Positions 46,755 through 58,885 are shown, counted from the stretch's first letter. The stretch is 64,000 nt of DNA from Ligustrum vulgare (GCA_963555705.1 OY743169.1:5890014-5954013); one strand, 5' to 3'. Program-made: numbers and translations. Notes: generated by a model not told the origin, from the letters alone.

Positions 46755-47470
46755 TAACCACTCAGATCTCTTGTAATCTGATTTATGGCTGGGATTAAAT
46801 TGTGATCTTCGATGTTATCCTGACATGGTAAATTATTTCATCTAATCTAACGGCTCAGATCTTGTACTTTCTGATCGATGGCTGGGATTGAAGTACGTAA
46901 ATCAAAGTAAGGCTGACGTGACAGAGATATTTAATTTAATTTAACGGTTCAGATATCTTGTAATCTGATCAATGGCTGGGATTAAAGTACGTAAAGCAAA
47001 GTAAGGCTGACATGACAGGGATATTTGATTTAATTTAACTGCTCAGATATCTTGTAATCTGATCAATGGCTGGGATTAAAGTACGTAAAGCAAAGTAAGG
47101 CTGACATGACAGAGATATTTGATTTAATTTAACGGCTCAGATATCTTGTAATCTGATCAATGGCTGGGATTAAAATACGTAAATCAAAGTAAGGCTGACA
47201 TGACAAAGATATTTGATTTAATCTAACGGTTCAGATCTCTTTTGATGTTATCAATGGCTGGGAGCAAATTACACAAATCGAAGTTATTCTGGCATGATAT
47301 AGATAAGGAATCCATTCTAACGGTTCATATTTCATCCATTCTGGTCAACGGCTAGGATTGAAGTACGCAAAACGAAGTTATCTTGAATGAATCAGATGAA
47401 AATATTCTCATCTAACGGCTTATATATCCCGTAATCTGATCTACCATTGAGATTGGCTCACACAAATTAA
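46755..47470. repeat. ~94-bp tandem repeat, about eight copies, between ORF1 and ORF2
   Basis: The phrase TAACGGCTCAGATATCTTG with GATCAATGGCTGGGATTAAA recurs at roughly 94-bp steps (CTCAGAT-like cores near 46757, 46851, 46945, 47039, 47133, 47226, 47321, 47416). Central copies are nearly identical; outer ones have drifted. The array fills the shared upstream region of the two divergent genes. Confidence 0.9.
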
Positions 47471-47574
47471 CCTTATCAATGAAAATGCAATTATAAAAGC
47501 TGAGTACCTAATATACAATTCATCATTCATATCTAACACTTCAAAATTCATATATCAATTTTACGTCTCGCAAA

Positions 47575-48918
47575 ATGAATTTCAATATTGGCGGATCTTC
47601 CAATGTAAACGACGGTGTTCATGACGAAGACGAACAGATCATGAACGGCCTTGAGGCACTTGAGGCTCGTCATGATGCTGTGATTCGCATGTATTTGAAT
47701 AACAACATCATTCTAACTGAAATGGTCGAACAACAACAAACTCCACCAACACATGGCGGCTCGATTCCTGGACACATTGTCATAAATCGCGATAGAGAGT
47801 CTGCTCATGAACAATTGTTCAACGACTACTTCGCACCGAACCCACAGTACGACGAAAAGTTGTTTCGACGACGTTATCGCATGTCAAGAAATTTATTCTT
47901 ACGCAAAGTTCAGTATGTGGAGGCACATAATAGTTACTTTGCTCAGAAAAGGGATGGACTGGGTAGGCTAGGGTTGTCCTCTCACCAAAAGATTACTGCT
48001 GTATTTCGGATGCTGGCATATGGCATTGCAGCGGATGCAACTAATGAGTATTGCAAGATTGGTGAGTCAACAACTATTGAAAGTTTGAAAAGGTTTTGTC
48101 GTGCAGTCGTGGAGGTATTTGGAAGCCATTATTTACGTTCACCCAACACTAATGACATTGCACGGCTTCTTCACGTTGGTCAACAACGTGGTTTTCCCGG
48201 AATGTTGGGTAGTCTTGACTGTATGCATTGGAAATGGAAAAATTGTCCAACTGCATGGGCAGGCCAATACGCAGGATAGAGTGGATCACCAACCATTGTC
48301 TTAGAGGCCGTAGCCGATTATGATCTTTGGATATGGCACGCATACTTTGGTATGCCAGGTTCAAACAACGACATCAATGTTTTAGAGGCCTCCCATCTAT
48401 TTGTCAACCTCGCTAAAGGTGTTGCTCCCCCCGCTAATTACGTCATACAGGGACGTGAATACAATATGGGTTACTATTTAGCTGATGGTATATATCCGAA
48501 GTGGGCCACTCTCGTACAAACAATTCACGAGCCACGTGGACCAAAGAAAAAATATTTCGCAATGAAACAAGAAAGTTGTAGAAAAGACGTTGAACTGGCA
48601 TTTGGGGTTTTACAATCTAGGTTAGAAATTATTGCAAGACCGTCACGATTTTGGAAGAAAAGCACCTTACACGATATCTTAACTGCATGCATCATTATGC
48701 ACAACATGATCATAGAGGATGAACGTGATGTTGAAGCACCTATTCGGGATTGTGTAGAAGCACCGAGCCCACGAGTTGAGATGGTTGTAGATTAAAATGT
48801 TCGTTTCCAAGAGTTTCTCGCTCGTCATCGTCAAATTAAGGATAAGGAGGCTCACATTACACTCCGAAATGCTTTAATTGAACATTTGTGGGAACAACAT
48901 TCAAATTCCGAGAATTAA
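47575..48918 (+). pseudogene. Harbinger DDE transposase (HARBI1-like), two in-frame stops
   Basis: One frame runs from ATG 47575 to TAA 48916-48918, broken by TAG at 48277-48279 and TAA at 48793-48795. The catalytic acids are at D215 (GSLDCMHW), D266 (GSNNDINVLE) and E340 (RKDVELAFGVLQSR). The upstream region (QKITAVFRMLAYG) is the usual helical part of this superfamily. The tail after the second stop still matches the family ending (A-L-I-E-H-L-W). Both breaks are single codons, so the gene died recently, or the product is read only to codon 234. It would cut and paste elements with GGGCATCTCC-type ends. Confidence 0.88.
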
Positions 48919-49419
48919 ATTAGTGAAATAAATATATTTGGTGTATTTCTCGTTTTATTTTAATGATCAAATAAATATTTCAAATATAATAATAATAAAA
49001 AGTATGTTAAAAAATAAAAATAAAAATATTATGCTTATTTGGTGTGAAATTTGAAGTTTTGAGTTTGATATGAGTTATATTATGTTTATTTGGTGTGAAA
49101 TTTGAAGTTCTGGGTTGGAGATGAGTTATGAAGATAGAGGGAGAGAAACTGTATTTTAGTGTAAAACTGACTGTATTTAACTCCAAAAAATAAAATCCCA
49201 ACTCGATTCTTATAGATCTGGGGAATATATCACGATTTATGGTTTGAAAGTTCTATATCACGATTTATGGTTTGAAAGTTCTTAATTTCCATTTCAATTG
49301 CAACGTCTTCTATTTCCGACTAGATATAAAGGGTTTGGAGGTTTTTGTTCTTTTTGTTCTTATTATTTTTTTAAATCTTCGTCTGAAGCTGAAGTTGTGC
49401 ATGCTAGAGCTGGAGTTAT

Positions 49420-49655
49420 TGTTGAAGTATGTTAATGCTTTGAATAAGTCAGCTAGGATTTGTGTTTAATCCCAATAGTTTAGGAAATAATGATAAGATT
49501 ATTCTGTTAGCCCCAACCTTAATTCTAGAATTAGTTAGGATATGGGCTGATTATTTTCTTTTTCTGTTGCTTTGTAAAGGCTATATAAGCCTGTTTGATT
49601 TCCTGTTTTTAATAAGAATACTCTTCTTCTCTTCACACATTCATATTTTGTAACA
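49420..49655 (+). repeat. 5' LTR of the Copia element
   Basis: Starts TGTTGAAGTATG and ends TTTTGTAACA. It contains the promoter-like CTATATAAG at 49581-49589. Confidence 0.95.
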
Positions 49656-49657
49656 TC

Positions 49658-49669
49658 TGGTATCAGAGC
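49658..49669 (+). other. Copia primer-binding site (tRNA-iMet type)
   Basis: TGGTATCAGAGC, two bases after the 5' LTR. Confidence 0.92.
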
Positions 49670-49713
49670 CAGCTGAGGAGCAGCAGCCTTCGACAGTGTG
49701 TGAGACAGCAAAT

Positions 49714-50310
49714 ATGGCAGCTGAAAATGGTTTTGTACAACCTGCAATCCCGAAACTTGATGGTCACTATGATCACTGGAGTATGCTCATGGAAAACTTC
49801 ATACGTTCTAAAGAATATTGGGGATTGGTGGAGACTGGAATTCCTGCAGCAGCAGGGGCTACTGTTACTGAAGCGCGAAGGAAAGAAATTGAAGAACTCA
49901 AATTGAAGGACCTGAAGACAAAGAACTATCTCTTTCAAGCCATTGATCGCTCAATACTGGAGACTATTCTGAAGAAAGATACTGCTAAAGATATTTGGGA
50001 TTCTTTAAAGCAAAAATATCAAGGAACAACACGAGTCAAGCGTGCACAATTGCAAGCTCTTCGAAGAGAATTTGAGGTACTTCACATGAAGCCCGGTGAG
50101 TCTGTAAATGAATACTTCGCTCGAACTCTCACCATAGCCAACAAAATGAGGATCCACGGGGAAGATATGAAAGATGTTGCTGTTATTGAAAAAATTCTGA
50201 GATCCATGACCTCAAAATTTGAATATGTAGTGTGTTCTATCGAGGAGTCCAATGATGTTGATGCTTTATCTATCGATCAACTGCAAAGCAGCCTTTTGGT
50301 GCATGAGTAA
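49714..50310 (+). pseudogene. Copia gag, N-terminal part, ending at a premature stop
   Basis: Starting at the second ATG (MAAENGFVQPAIPKLDG), the frame holds the Copia gag domain: Y-D-H-W-S near the start, D-I-W-D-S-L in the middle and Y-F-A-R-T beyond it. It ends at TAA 50308-50310, directly after L-L-V-H-E. The frame continues in the family sense for about ten more codons up to the solo LTR and resumes after it at 52402. A CAA-to-TAA change is the simplest explanation for the stop. Confidence 0.88.
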
Positions 50311-50341
50311 CATATGAATGCTCATGTGGTGGAAGAACAGG

Positions 50342-52396
50342 TGATAAGTGTGTTTTTACACACTTATTTAGTTCCTAAATTAGCACTTTAATTGACAAAT
50401 TGAGCAAATATCTACTTATAAATTGTGTTTATCTTGTACAATTAGGTAAAAACTCAATTGGAAAGCAAATGGACAAGATTGGAGTGCAATTGAGCTTAAA
50501 GATGAGCAAATTTGACGTTCAAGGACCAAAGTGAAAGAAATCGAAAGTTTGAGGACTAAATTGCAACAACCCAAAAAGTTGAGAACCAAGGTTTACTACT
50601 CAAATTCAAGGAGAAAATCACAATAGAAAGTGAAATGATTGCTTAATTGATGAATTTGAGTGAAGATGGATCAATCGCACACAAAAAGTAAAGTTGGGGA
50701 CCAAAGTGCACAAGTGTCAAAGGTTGAGGACTTGGGATGAAAAATTAAAGTTGAGGGACTTGGCAGTAGTTTAAAATCTGATTTCATATTTTTCCAAAGA
50801 AGTATTGAGCTGGGCACATAGATGAAGAGAAAAATAGAGTTTGGGGACCATTTTGCTCAACTTCCAAAACTCAAGGACCAAATGTGCAATTTTAGAGAGA
50901 CAAGGACAGGAGAGCATGGCTGGAACGTGCTTACTGCTGGCAGCATGGGCAGATGATGGGAGTTTGGAAAAAGCAGGCTGACAGGAGGATACATTGGAGA
51001 TATATACATACAAGCGAGGGAGAAAAAGGAGGGGAACGCCGGGGGAACCAGACCGGGTGAAAAAGCAGGGTGACAGCCTGCTAGTGAAGGTGACAGCTGC
51101 TGCCTGTGACAGGGGTTGTTGCTGCTACTGAAAACCGGCTGGTTGCTGTGAACGAGTCGGCTAGGCACTAGCAGCCGGTTGCTGCTAGTCAGAAAGAGAA
51201 GGCAATTGGTGCTGCCATTGACGCCAAAGGTGCAGCAGAGTGACACTGCTGCTACTGCCGGTTGTCATTACTGGAAGACGAAGCTACTGCTGATTGGAAA
51301 GCAGGTGGTGCATGCTGCTACTGTTGATCTGCTGATACTGCTGGAAGGTCTGGTGAGAAGCAAGAAGAAACCGTTGCACCAAATGCTGGAACAGAGGGTG
51401 TTGCTGCCTGCAGCTGAAGAAGAAGATCTACAGGCTGGAATCTGGTTCTGCTGAACTACTTCCGGAGTTGGACGCTGTTGCTGCCAAGAAACAGACGCTG
51501 CAGGTGCATCTGGAAAGACGATGTGGTAGTTGGAGCTGAAAGGTAGATGCAGGGACTGAAATGCAAAGAATTGAAAGTTCAGGGACTAAAATGCAATTAC
51601 TTGATAGTTGGAGGACCTTGATGCAAAGTTTACCATTTCCAATTTCCGGGTTTTATTGTTACTGCTTAATGTTATTTTTATTTTCTTCCAATATGTTTAG
51701 CTAAATTTTAATGTTGGGATTTATGGAATGAATTTAACCTAGCTTAGATTAATTTTAATATTTGCTATTTGATTAAATGCTTATTTCATGTGTGTTTGTT
51801 ATTGAGATTATTACATGTGTTTGCTTGATCACCAAATATGTGTTTTGTGAAGTGTATGATAATCGAGAGATATTATGCATTTTAGACCAAATAACAAATG
51901 CTCTATGTTCTTGTTAAGGATAGAGATATACCTTAAACCCTAAATGATCCATTGAGCTATTTTCACAAAGAATTAATGTAATTGATTGAGCCTTAATCGA
52001 CATAGAGATATAGTAGGTTAGACCAATTGATTAGGGTTGATTTCACTCGAGAGAGGTAATTGGCTAAGCTTGGAAAATCGGGTCTAACATTGTAAATGAG
52101 TAATTTGTTAATTTGCATGTTGAGAAATTAATTAGGCGACGGTTAAATGAAACCATGAATCCCAACCACATTTTATCTTTCATTTTCCGTATTTTAATTC
52201 GGTTTAGAATTAGTTTCTTTAATTTAGAATTTACAAAAATCCATCTTTTAATTGTGTGTTTTATTTGTTAAGATTAAATTAACTAAAGTGTAATTAAGTA
52301 TACATTCCTCGTGGGATCGACAACCCGGACTCAAAAAGTCCACTTTATTACTTGTACGCGACCCGTGCGCTTGCGGTACACTATTTTGAGCGAACA
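50342..52396 (+). mobile_element. Solo LTR of the LARD-type family inside Copia gag, duplication ACAGG
   Basis: It begins TGATAAGTGTG and ends TTTTGAGCGAACA, with ACAGG on both sides (50337-50341, 52397-52401). Both flanking parts match the LTRs of the element at 31580-39563 closely. The CTG-rich middle (about 51030-51540) is largely different and shorter, giving 2055 bp. Small ORFs here are low-complexity. Confidence 0.92.
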
Positions 52397-55300
52397 ACAG
52401 GCACTCAAAATCACTCATGATGATCAGTCAGGAGGACGAGGACGAGGACAAGGGTGTGGTGGCTTTGGAAGAGGAAGGGGAAGAGGAAGAGGAAGAGGTA
52501 GACATGGTTTCGACAAGTCTATGATTGAATGTTACAATTGTCATAGACTTGGGCATTTCCAATATGAATGTCCAAACAAGGTGGAGAATGTCGCAAAAGC
52601 AAATTTTACCGAAGCTAATGAAGAGATGCTACTGATGGCTTATGTAGATACTGAGGAAACTAACAATGCACTGTGGTTCCTTGATTCAGGATGTAGCAAT
52701 CACATGAGTAGTCAAAGGGAGTATTTCTCTGATTTTGATGCAGACTTCAGAGAATATGTGAAGCTCAGAAATAATAAAAGCATGGCAGTATTGGGAAAAG
52801 GCAGTATGCGGCTGCAGATTAATGGAATCATACAGGTGATCACCGAAGTCTTTTATGTTCCGGAACTTAAAACAAACTTGATGAGCCTGGGTCAGTTACA
52901 GGAGAAGGGATTAGCAATTCTTATTCAATCTGGAAAATGCAAAGTATATCATCCAGAGAGAGGCCTGATCATGGAGACTACCATGACATCAAACAGAATG
53001 TTTACTCTCATGGCTTATTATCAACCAAGCAAACAAATTTGCTTTAATTTAAAAGCAGAGGATCTCTCCCATCTTTGGCACCGCAGGTATGGTCATTTAA
53101 GTCTAAATGGTCTAAAAATTCTTCAAGATAAGGAAATGGTATGTGGGCTGCCAAAATTCGAAATCTCACCTGAGATATGCCAAGATTGCTTAGTGGGGAA
53201 GCAGAAAAGGGATTCATTTCCTAAAAAGAGCAACTGGAGGGCCTCACAAATCCTTCAACTAGTGCATACAGACATATGTGGACCCATCACACCAATTTCA
53301 AACAGCAAGAAACAGTATCTAATCACCTTTATTGATGATTACAGTCGTAAGACTTGGGTATATTTCTTAGTTGAAAAATCTGAAGCCTTTGTCACTTTCA
53401 AACACTACAAAAGTCGAGTTGAGAAGGAAACAAGTTTATATATACAAAGTCTTCGAACAGATCGCGGGGGAGAGTTCACGTCTCAGGAGTTCATGGAATT
53501 CTGTGAAGTAAATGGTATTCGGAGGCAATTAACGACTGCATATACCCCACAACAAAATGGGGTAGCCGAGCGTAAGAATCAAACTATTATGAACATGGTT
53601 CGAAGCTTACTTTTAGAAAAGAAGATTCCAAAAACATTCTGGCCAGAGGCTGTTAATTGGGCTATTCATGTTTTGAATCGTAGTCCAACACTTGTAGTAA
53701 GGAATAAAACCCCCGAGGAAGCCTGGAGTGGAACAAAGCCATCGGTGGAACATTTTAGAGTCTTTGGGTGCATTTTCCATGCTCATGTTCCTGATGCTAA
53801 AAGAAACAAGCTTGATGATAAGAGTGTGAGATGTATTTTGCTTGGAGTCAGTGAGGAATCAAAGGCTTACAGATTGTATGATCCACTATCACAGAGAATA
53901 TTGATAAGTAGAGATGTGGTGTTTGAAGAAAATGAAAGCTGGAATTGGGAGAAGAAGCATGAAGCAGCTGTTTTTGCTAATTTAGAGTGGGGAGGAATTG
54001 ATAGAGAATCTGAACCGGAGGAAGATTCTAGCAGTCATACAAATGAAGGAGGAGAGAATAATTCTACAAATGAATCATCTCACGAGAGCTCACCAAGTCC
54101 TCTAGTAACAAGAGAAAGAAGGCCACCATCGTGGATGGAAGATTATGTCAGTGGAGAAGCACTTTTTGAGGAAGATGATACGGCTCACTTAGTCATGTTT
54201 GCTGTTAGTGACCCTATTTCATATGATGATGCTGTAAAGTGTGATAAGTGGAGAAAAGCCATGGATTTAGAGATAGAAGCAATAGAGAAGAATGGTACTT
54301 GGGAATTAACTAAACTGCCTATTGGGGGGAAAATAATAGGATTGAAATGGGTTTATAGAACAAAATTCAATGAGAATGGAGAAGTTGACAAACACAAAGC
54401 TCGACTTGTAGCGAAGGGGTACACTCAACAACATGGAATAGACTATACCGAGGTATTTGCACCTGTGGCTCGACTCAATACAATTCGTGTAATAATTGCT
54501 CTTGCAGCTCAGAAAACATGGACCATTTATCAATTAGATGTGAAGTCAGCCTTCCTACACGGAGAATTAAATGAAGAGGTATTTGTGGAGCAGCCTCGGG
54601 GTTATGAACGAAAAGGTGATGAAAATAAAGTGTACAAACTTAAAAAGGCTCTATATGGACTTAAGCAAGCTCCACGAGCTTGGTATAGTCGTATAGAATC
54701 TTACTTTATGAAGGAAGGTTTCGAAAAGTGTTGCTACGAACATGCTTTTTTTATCAAGACAGAAGGAGGTAAAATTCTGATTGTATGTCTTTATGTAGAT
54801 GACCTCATTCTTACAGGAAACGATAAGTCCATGGTTGATAAGTTCAAGAAATCTATGAAATCTGAGTTTGATATGACTGATCTTGGAAGGATGAGATATT
54901 TCCTTGGTATTGAAGTGACACAGAAGACCGATGGTATCTTTATTAACCAAAAGAAGTATGCATTGGAAGTTTTGGAAAGGTTTGGTATGATTAATTCTAA
55001 TCCAGTTCAAAATCCAATTGTGCCTGGATTCAAGCTGGAGAAGAATAAAGATGGAGCCACTGTTGATGTCACTTACTATAAGCAGATTGTTGGAAGTCTC
55101 ATGTATCTAACAGCCACTAGTCCAGATTTGATGTTTTCCGTTAGTCTCATTAGTCGATATATGGAAAGGCCTACGGAACTCCACTTGGCAGCAGCAAAGA
55201 AGATCTTAAGGTATCTAAAAGGAACAATTAAATTTGGGATATTCTATAAGCAGGGAGGAAATGAAGAATTAATTGCATACACGGACAGTGACTATGCGGG

Positions 55301-55745
55301 AGATCCAGAAGATAGAAAGAGTACTTCAGGTTATGTGTTCCTTTTGAGTTCATCTGCTGTGTCTTGGTCCTCAAAGAAACAACCTGTAGTTACACTTTCC
55401 ACTACAGAGGCAGAGTTCGTCGCTGCAGCATCTTGTGCATGTCAGACTGTATGGCTAAGGAGAATTCTCGAAAAGCTTGGTCACATTCAAAAGGAATCTA
55501 CAACTGTATTTTGTGACAACAATTCAGCCATCAAACTTTCTATAAACCCAGTACTACATGGACGATGCAAGCATATTGATGTTCGCTTCCATTTTCTTCG
55601 TGAACTTACAAATGATGGAATTGTAAAGATGGAATATTGCCACACTCAAGAACAGATCGCAGACATAATGACAAAACCACTGAAGTTGGATGCATTTGTG
55701 AAGCTTAGGAATCTGTTAGGTGTAGGTCCAGAAGTAGTAAACTGA
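52397..55745 (+). pseudogene. Copia pol polyprotein (zinc knuckle to RNase H), intact after the insertion
   Basis: The open frame formally begins at ATG 52311, but its first ~29 codons are solo-LTR sequence. Numbering from that ATG: Gly/Arg-rich region 41-64, CCHC knuckle CYNCHRLGHFQYEC (74-87), protease D125 (FLDSGCSNHM), integrase zinc region near 257-293, integrase acids D321, D384 and E420, RT box YVDD (828-831), RNase H acids D992 and E1033/E1035, then D1069. No stop interrupts it up to TGA 55743-55745. All catalytic residues look present, so the domains could be active if expressed. The separation from gag makes the copy itself defective. Confidence 0.93.
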
Positions 55746-55770
55746 TTGTTGAAAAAAAAGCATTCAGTTT

Positions 55771-55779
55771 AAGGGAGGA
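55771..55779 (+). other. Copia polypurine tract
   Basis: AAGGGAGGA directly precedes the 3' LTR. Confidence 0.88.
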
Positions 55780-56015
55780 TGTTGAAGTATGTTAATGCTT
55801 TGAATAAGTCAGCTAGGATTTGTGTTTAATCCCAATAGTTTAGGAAATAATGATAAGATTATTCTGTTAGCCCCAACCTTAATTCTAGAATTAGTTAGGA
55901 TATGGGCTGATTATTTTCTTTTTCTGTTGCTTTGTAAAGGCTATATAAGCCTGTTTGATTTCCTGTTTTTAATAAGAATACTCTTCTTCTCTTCACACAT
56001 TCATATTTTGTAACA
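55780..56015 (+). repeat. 3' LTR of the Copia element
   Basis: Identical to the 5' LTR by eye over 236 bases. A 63-codon ORF in each LTR is a shadow of the LTR sequence. Confidence 0.95.
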
Positions 56016-56020
56016 GTTAT

Positions 56021-58808
56021 TGGAGATTGTTCAGATAATCTGACTTACGGGTAATAATTTTTTTTTTTTTAAAGCTATTTTTTTACTTTTCCTTAATTTT
56101 CAGTGGACCTAACCTAAGTAAGGGGTCGAACTTTAAAATTACAATATTGAAGAGTAAAAAGTGTGATTAGTGATTAGCTCATAAATTATGTATTTTAAGA
56201 TGTTAATCGTGTAATATTGAAAATTGGGAATAATATCAAGGGTATCATGATATACACAAATCTTTCAGTAATACTGATAAATATATTATTGACATGATTG
56301 ATTTTCAATATAGTATGTTAAATTTTGACTTTATCAATGAAAGGAAGAGTTTTTTTTTTATCGTTATTAAAATGATTGATTTTTATTTTATTTTATTTTA
56401 TTTTTGAATTCAAAATGATTGATTTGAACACTAATATAAAATTATTTTTTCAAAACTGCGAATTAAATCAACCATTTTAATACTCTTTTTGAATTTATAT
56501 GAGTTATTACGTCTTTAGAATAATAAAAAACTTTATAGCTTAAAAAAAGCATGAAAATGTACAAAACGAATATACATTAAAGTTTATAATTTATTTCTTA
56601 AGCACCTTTGAAATCCCTCTTCCATTACAGTGTAGCATGCACCCATATGCTACACTAAAATTCTTTAGTTCTGTCCCTATACATAAAATTGTTTAGTGTT
56701 ATGTGTAAAATATTCGTACTGGAGTTGGTCTGGTTCATGACAAATTGAATTTGATCAAACCATTTGCCACCTCTAAATAGTTATAGGAATTTTTTTTTTG
56801 GAATTATATTGTCATCTCTTTTTTAATATTTTATTTAAACTTTTATGTAATGCGTTTTTATTTGTATAAGAAATAAGCAAGAGAGGCAATGTAAGTCTTA
56901 TTTAATGCATATTGACCAATTTTATTGAATCAAAATGTGTCTCAAGTTGGTAATTATAATCAATTAGTTGTATTATTTAGTAAGTTAAACTGTGAAAATA
57001 CGAGTACTCTATCAATTTTCAGTGGGTTTCGATATTTTTTTAAATAATTAATGACAGTTTAATGATTTATCTTGTGCATTGTTAATCTGCTTTAGTGAAT
57101 CATAATTTGGATGAGTTCATTAGTTATTTTTGCTATAATTAAGAAGTTACAATTATACAAGAGTAAAACTTGAATGGCTAAGAGGCTGATTTGGGGTTAA
57201 TGAGTTGGCTTGTGCTATCGTTTTTAAAAAAGGTGAAGTCAATATTTTTTCCCTTCCATATGAATTTAGTGGTTGAGAAATTCGAGGCTGTTCTTTTAAT
57301 TTTAAAGAGGCTAAGATGCTGAGTCAATGCATATTAAAAGCGAAAATATAGCAACAAAATGAAAACTATTCAAATATTATCTGCAACTTTTTAGAAATAG
57401 GAAATTAGAATTTACTAAGGTAGGTTAGTTGTTCATCGTTCATCAGTCATGATAATTTTTTTGGGTAGATTTGATGCATGAAAGTCTTTCTTTCTGTTTC
57501 TTTGAAGGGAATGATTTTGAGCATGATTGTAACTGGGTGTTCTAAAACTCCATTTTTAGTTTTGATTTATGCAAAACAAAGTACAAACTCTACCCTTGTG
57601 TTCTTCACCAACTCAAAAAATCCTCTCTCTGCCCCTCCGCTACATGTCTAAATAGAAGGAAAAAGTAAAGAGGGAATATGAGAGAGAAGCCAAAATCAAC
57701 TTGAGCGTAGCTGAACATCAAACCCTTCATCAATGGAGGTGCCTCTGGTATGCTTGTTACTTTTATCATAAAACCTATTTGACATCATCAAGATAATACT
57801 TTTTTTTTTCTTTTCAAAAATAGGTTCTTGGGAGATTTTTAGATTTGATGAAATGGGTTGATATTGACATTTCTAACTATTTTGAATTGTTTTTCGAACA
57901 TTTTGGGTGGGAGTCGGATCTTGGATATAGAGATTTTAATTATAAACATTTTTTTCCACTGCATTGAGATGGTCTCAAAGAGAAGCCCTCTATAATTAAT
58001 ATAACAACCAATTAAGATTAAAAAACATCATCTTTGAGGCATTAGGTTCGATTGCTTAGAAATTTTCACTTGCCATGTGACATGATCTTCAGTGATGGCT
58101 TTTGATTTGATAAATGGCAGAATACAATTGGGTTAGGGGTCAATTGCTTATGTGACGAAGAACATGCTTAAAAATGAGGTAATTGTGCGTTTTACAAAGT
58201 TCGTGTTTTCTAAACACTTTTAAAATTTATTTCATTTCGTTAATGTTGACAATACTAGCATGTACTTAGTTGTTATTCTTGTGCTAAAAGATGAACCATT
58301 AAATAGATTGGGATTAACTGTAATTGAATCATGTGGTGTGTCATGCTTGATTTTCTTGTGGAAATATTAGCTATCCGACATTTGGTCTGGCTTTAGTTTT
58401 GAATGGCTGTAAGGACTCTAACCTTCCTTTCATATAGAGTGTCCCCCAGTCTTTGAATACGGGACAATGAAGTTGAGAATGCCACTTTATTTTTGAAGCC
58501 GTCTATTTGGTAATTGTGTTCCATCTATGGTACCATTGAATTGTATTGAAAGAATTAATGCATAGTATCGTGTTTAGGAAATGTGCTACTTGCTTTTTAT
58601 TGTGTAAATACATGTAACTTATGAAATATGCATTTTTAAATAGTCGTCTTTCTTACACTACAATTATACGTTGAAAATACTTCGCATGTGCTTATGTTAT
58701 ACTTTCTTATTACTGTAAAAGTAATCATATTAATCATGGAAAACAGCAGTACAAGTTCTCTCATTTATAGTTTAATATGAACATAATCATTCTCACAATT
58801 ATACTGGA
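56021..58808 (+). other. Distal part of the probable Helitron, no gene recognised
   Basis: AT-rich DNA with intron-like T runs. Around 57690-57760 there is a leader-like stretch with ATGGAGGTGCCTCTGGTATG, which could be a captured first exon and donor site. Nothing further supports it. Confidence 0.4.
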
Positions 58809-58835
58809 GATCGTGCAACGCACGATCCACCACTA

Positions 58836-58836
<1 letters not shown>

Positions 58837-58885
<49 letters not shown>

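Larger units (their letters stand above)
45091..49414 (+). mobile_element. PIF/Harbinger transposon, broken, right end unresolved
   Basis: The left end reads GGGCATCTCCAACGTGAC after TAA, a terminal repeat typical of plant Harbinger elements. Divergent ORF1 (45629-46635, minus) and ORF2 (47575-48918, plus) follow the family plan. A matching right inverted repeat could not be identified before the Copia insertion at 49420. Short tandem duplications occur at 49025-49110 and 49225-49285. Confidence 0.7.
49420..56015 (+). mobile_element. Ty1/Copia LTR retrotransposon, recent, duplication GTTAT
   Basis: The two 236-bp LTRs (49420-49655 and 55780-56015) appear identical base for base. GTTAT is duplicated at 49415-49419 and 56016-56020. 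Gag-protease-integrase-RT-RNase H follow in Copia order. Gag is broken by an in-frame TAA and by a 2-kb solo LTR (50342-52396); the rest of the polyprotein is open. Without the solo LTR the element is about 4.5 kb, normal for Copia. Confidence 0.95.
44978..58836 (+). mobile_element. Probable Helitron, 13.9 kb with nested insertions
   Basis: The 5' end TCCCTACAATATTAAAAGAG resembles the conserved plant Helitron start. The 3' end has the hairpin GATCGTGCAACGCACGATC (58809-58827) followed by CACCACTAG. The base before is A and the base after is T, as expected for insertion between A and T, inside a CA/TA microsatellite. No Rep/helicase frame was found, so it would be non-autonomous. It includes a Harbinger element and a Copia element; without the Copia insertion it is about 7.3 kb. 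Pairing of these two ends is an inference. Confidence 0.5.

Noticed and set aside
49025..49130. GTTGGAGATGAG followed by TTA as the right Harbinger end
   Set aside because: It is part of a local ~56-bp tandem duplication, and the flanking TTA does not match the left TAA. The resemblance to the left terminal repeat is too short.
52311..52396. Start of the 1144-codon Copia frame as a real N-terminus
   Set aside because: The first ~29 codons are the tail of the inserted solo LTR. The native frame enters from gag on the far side of the insertion.
45000..58836. A CRISPR array or bacterial-type defence locus
   Set aside because: The tandem arrays here have no unique spacers and belong to eukaryotic transposons.
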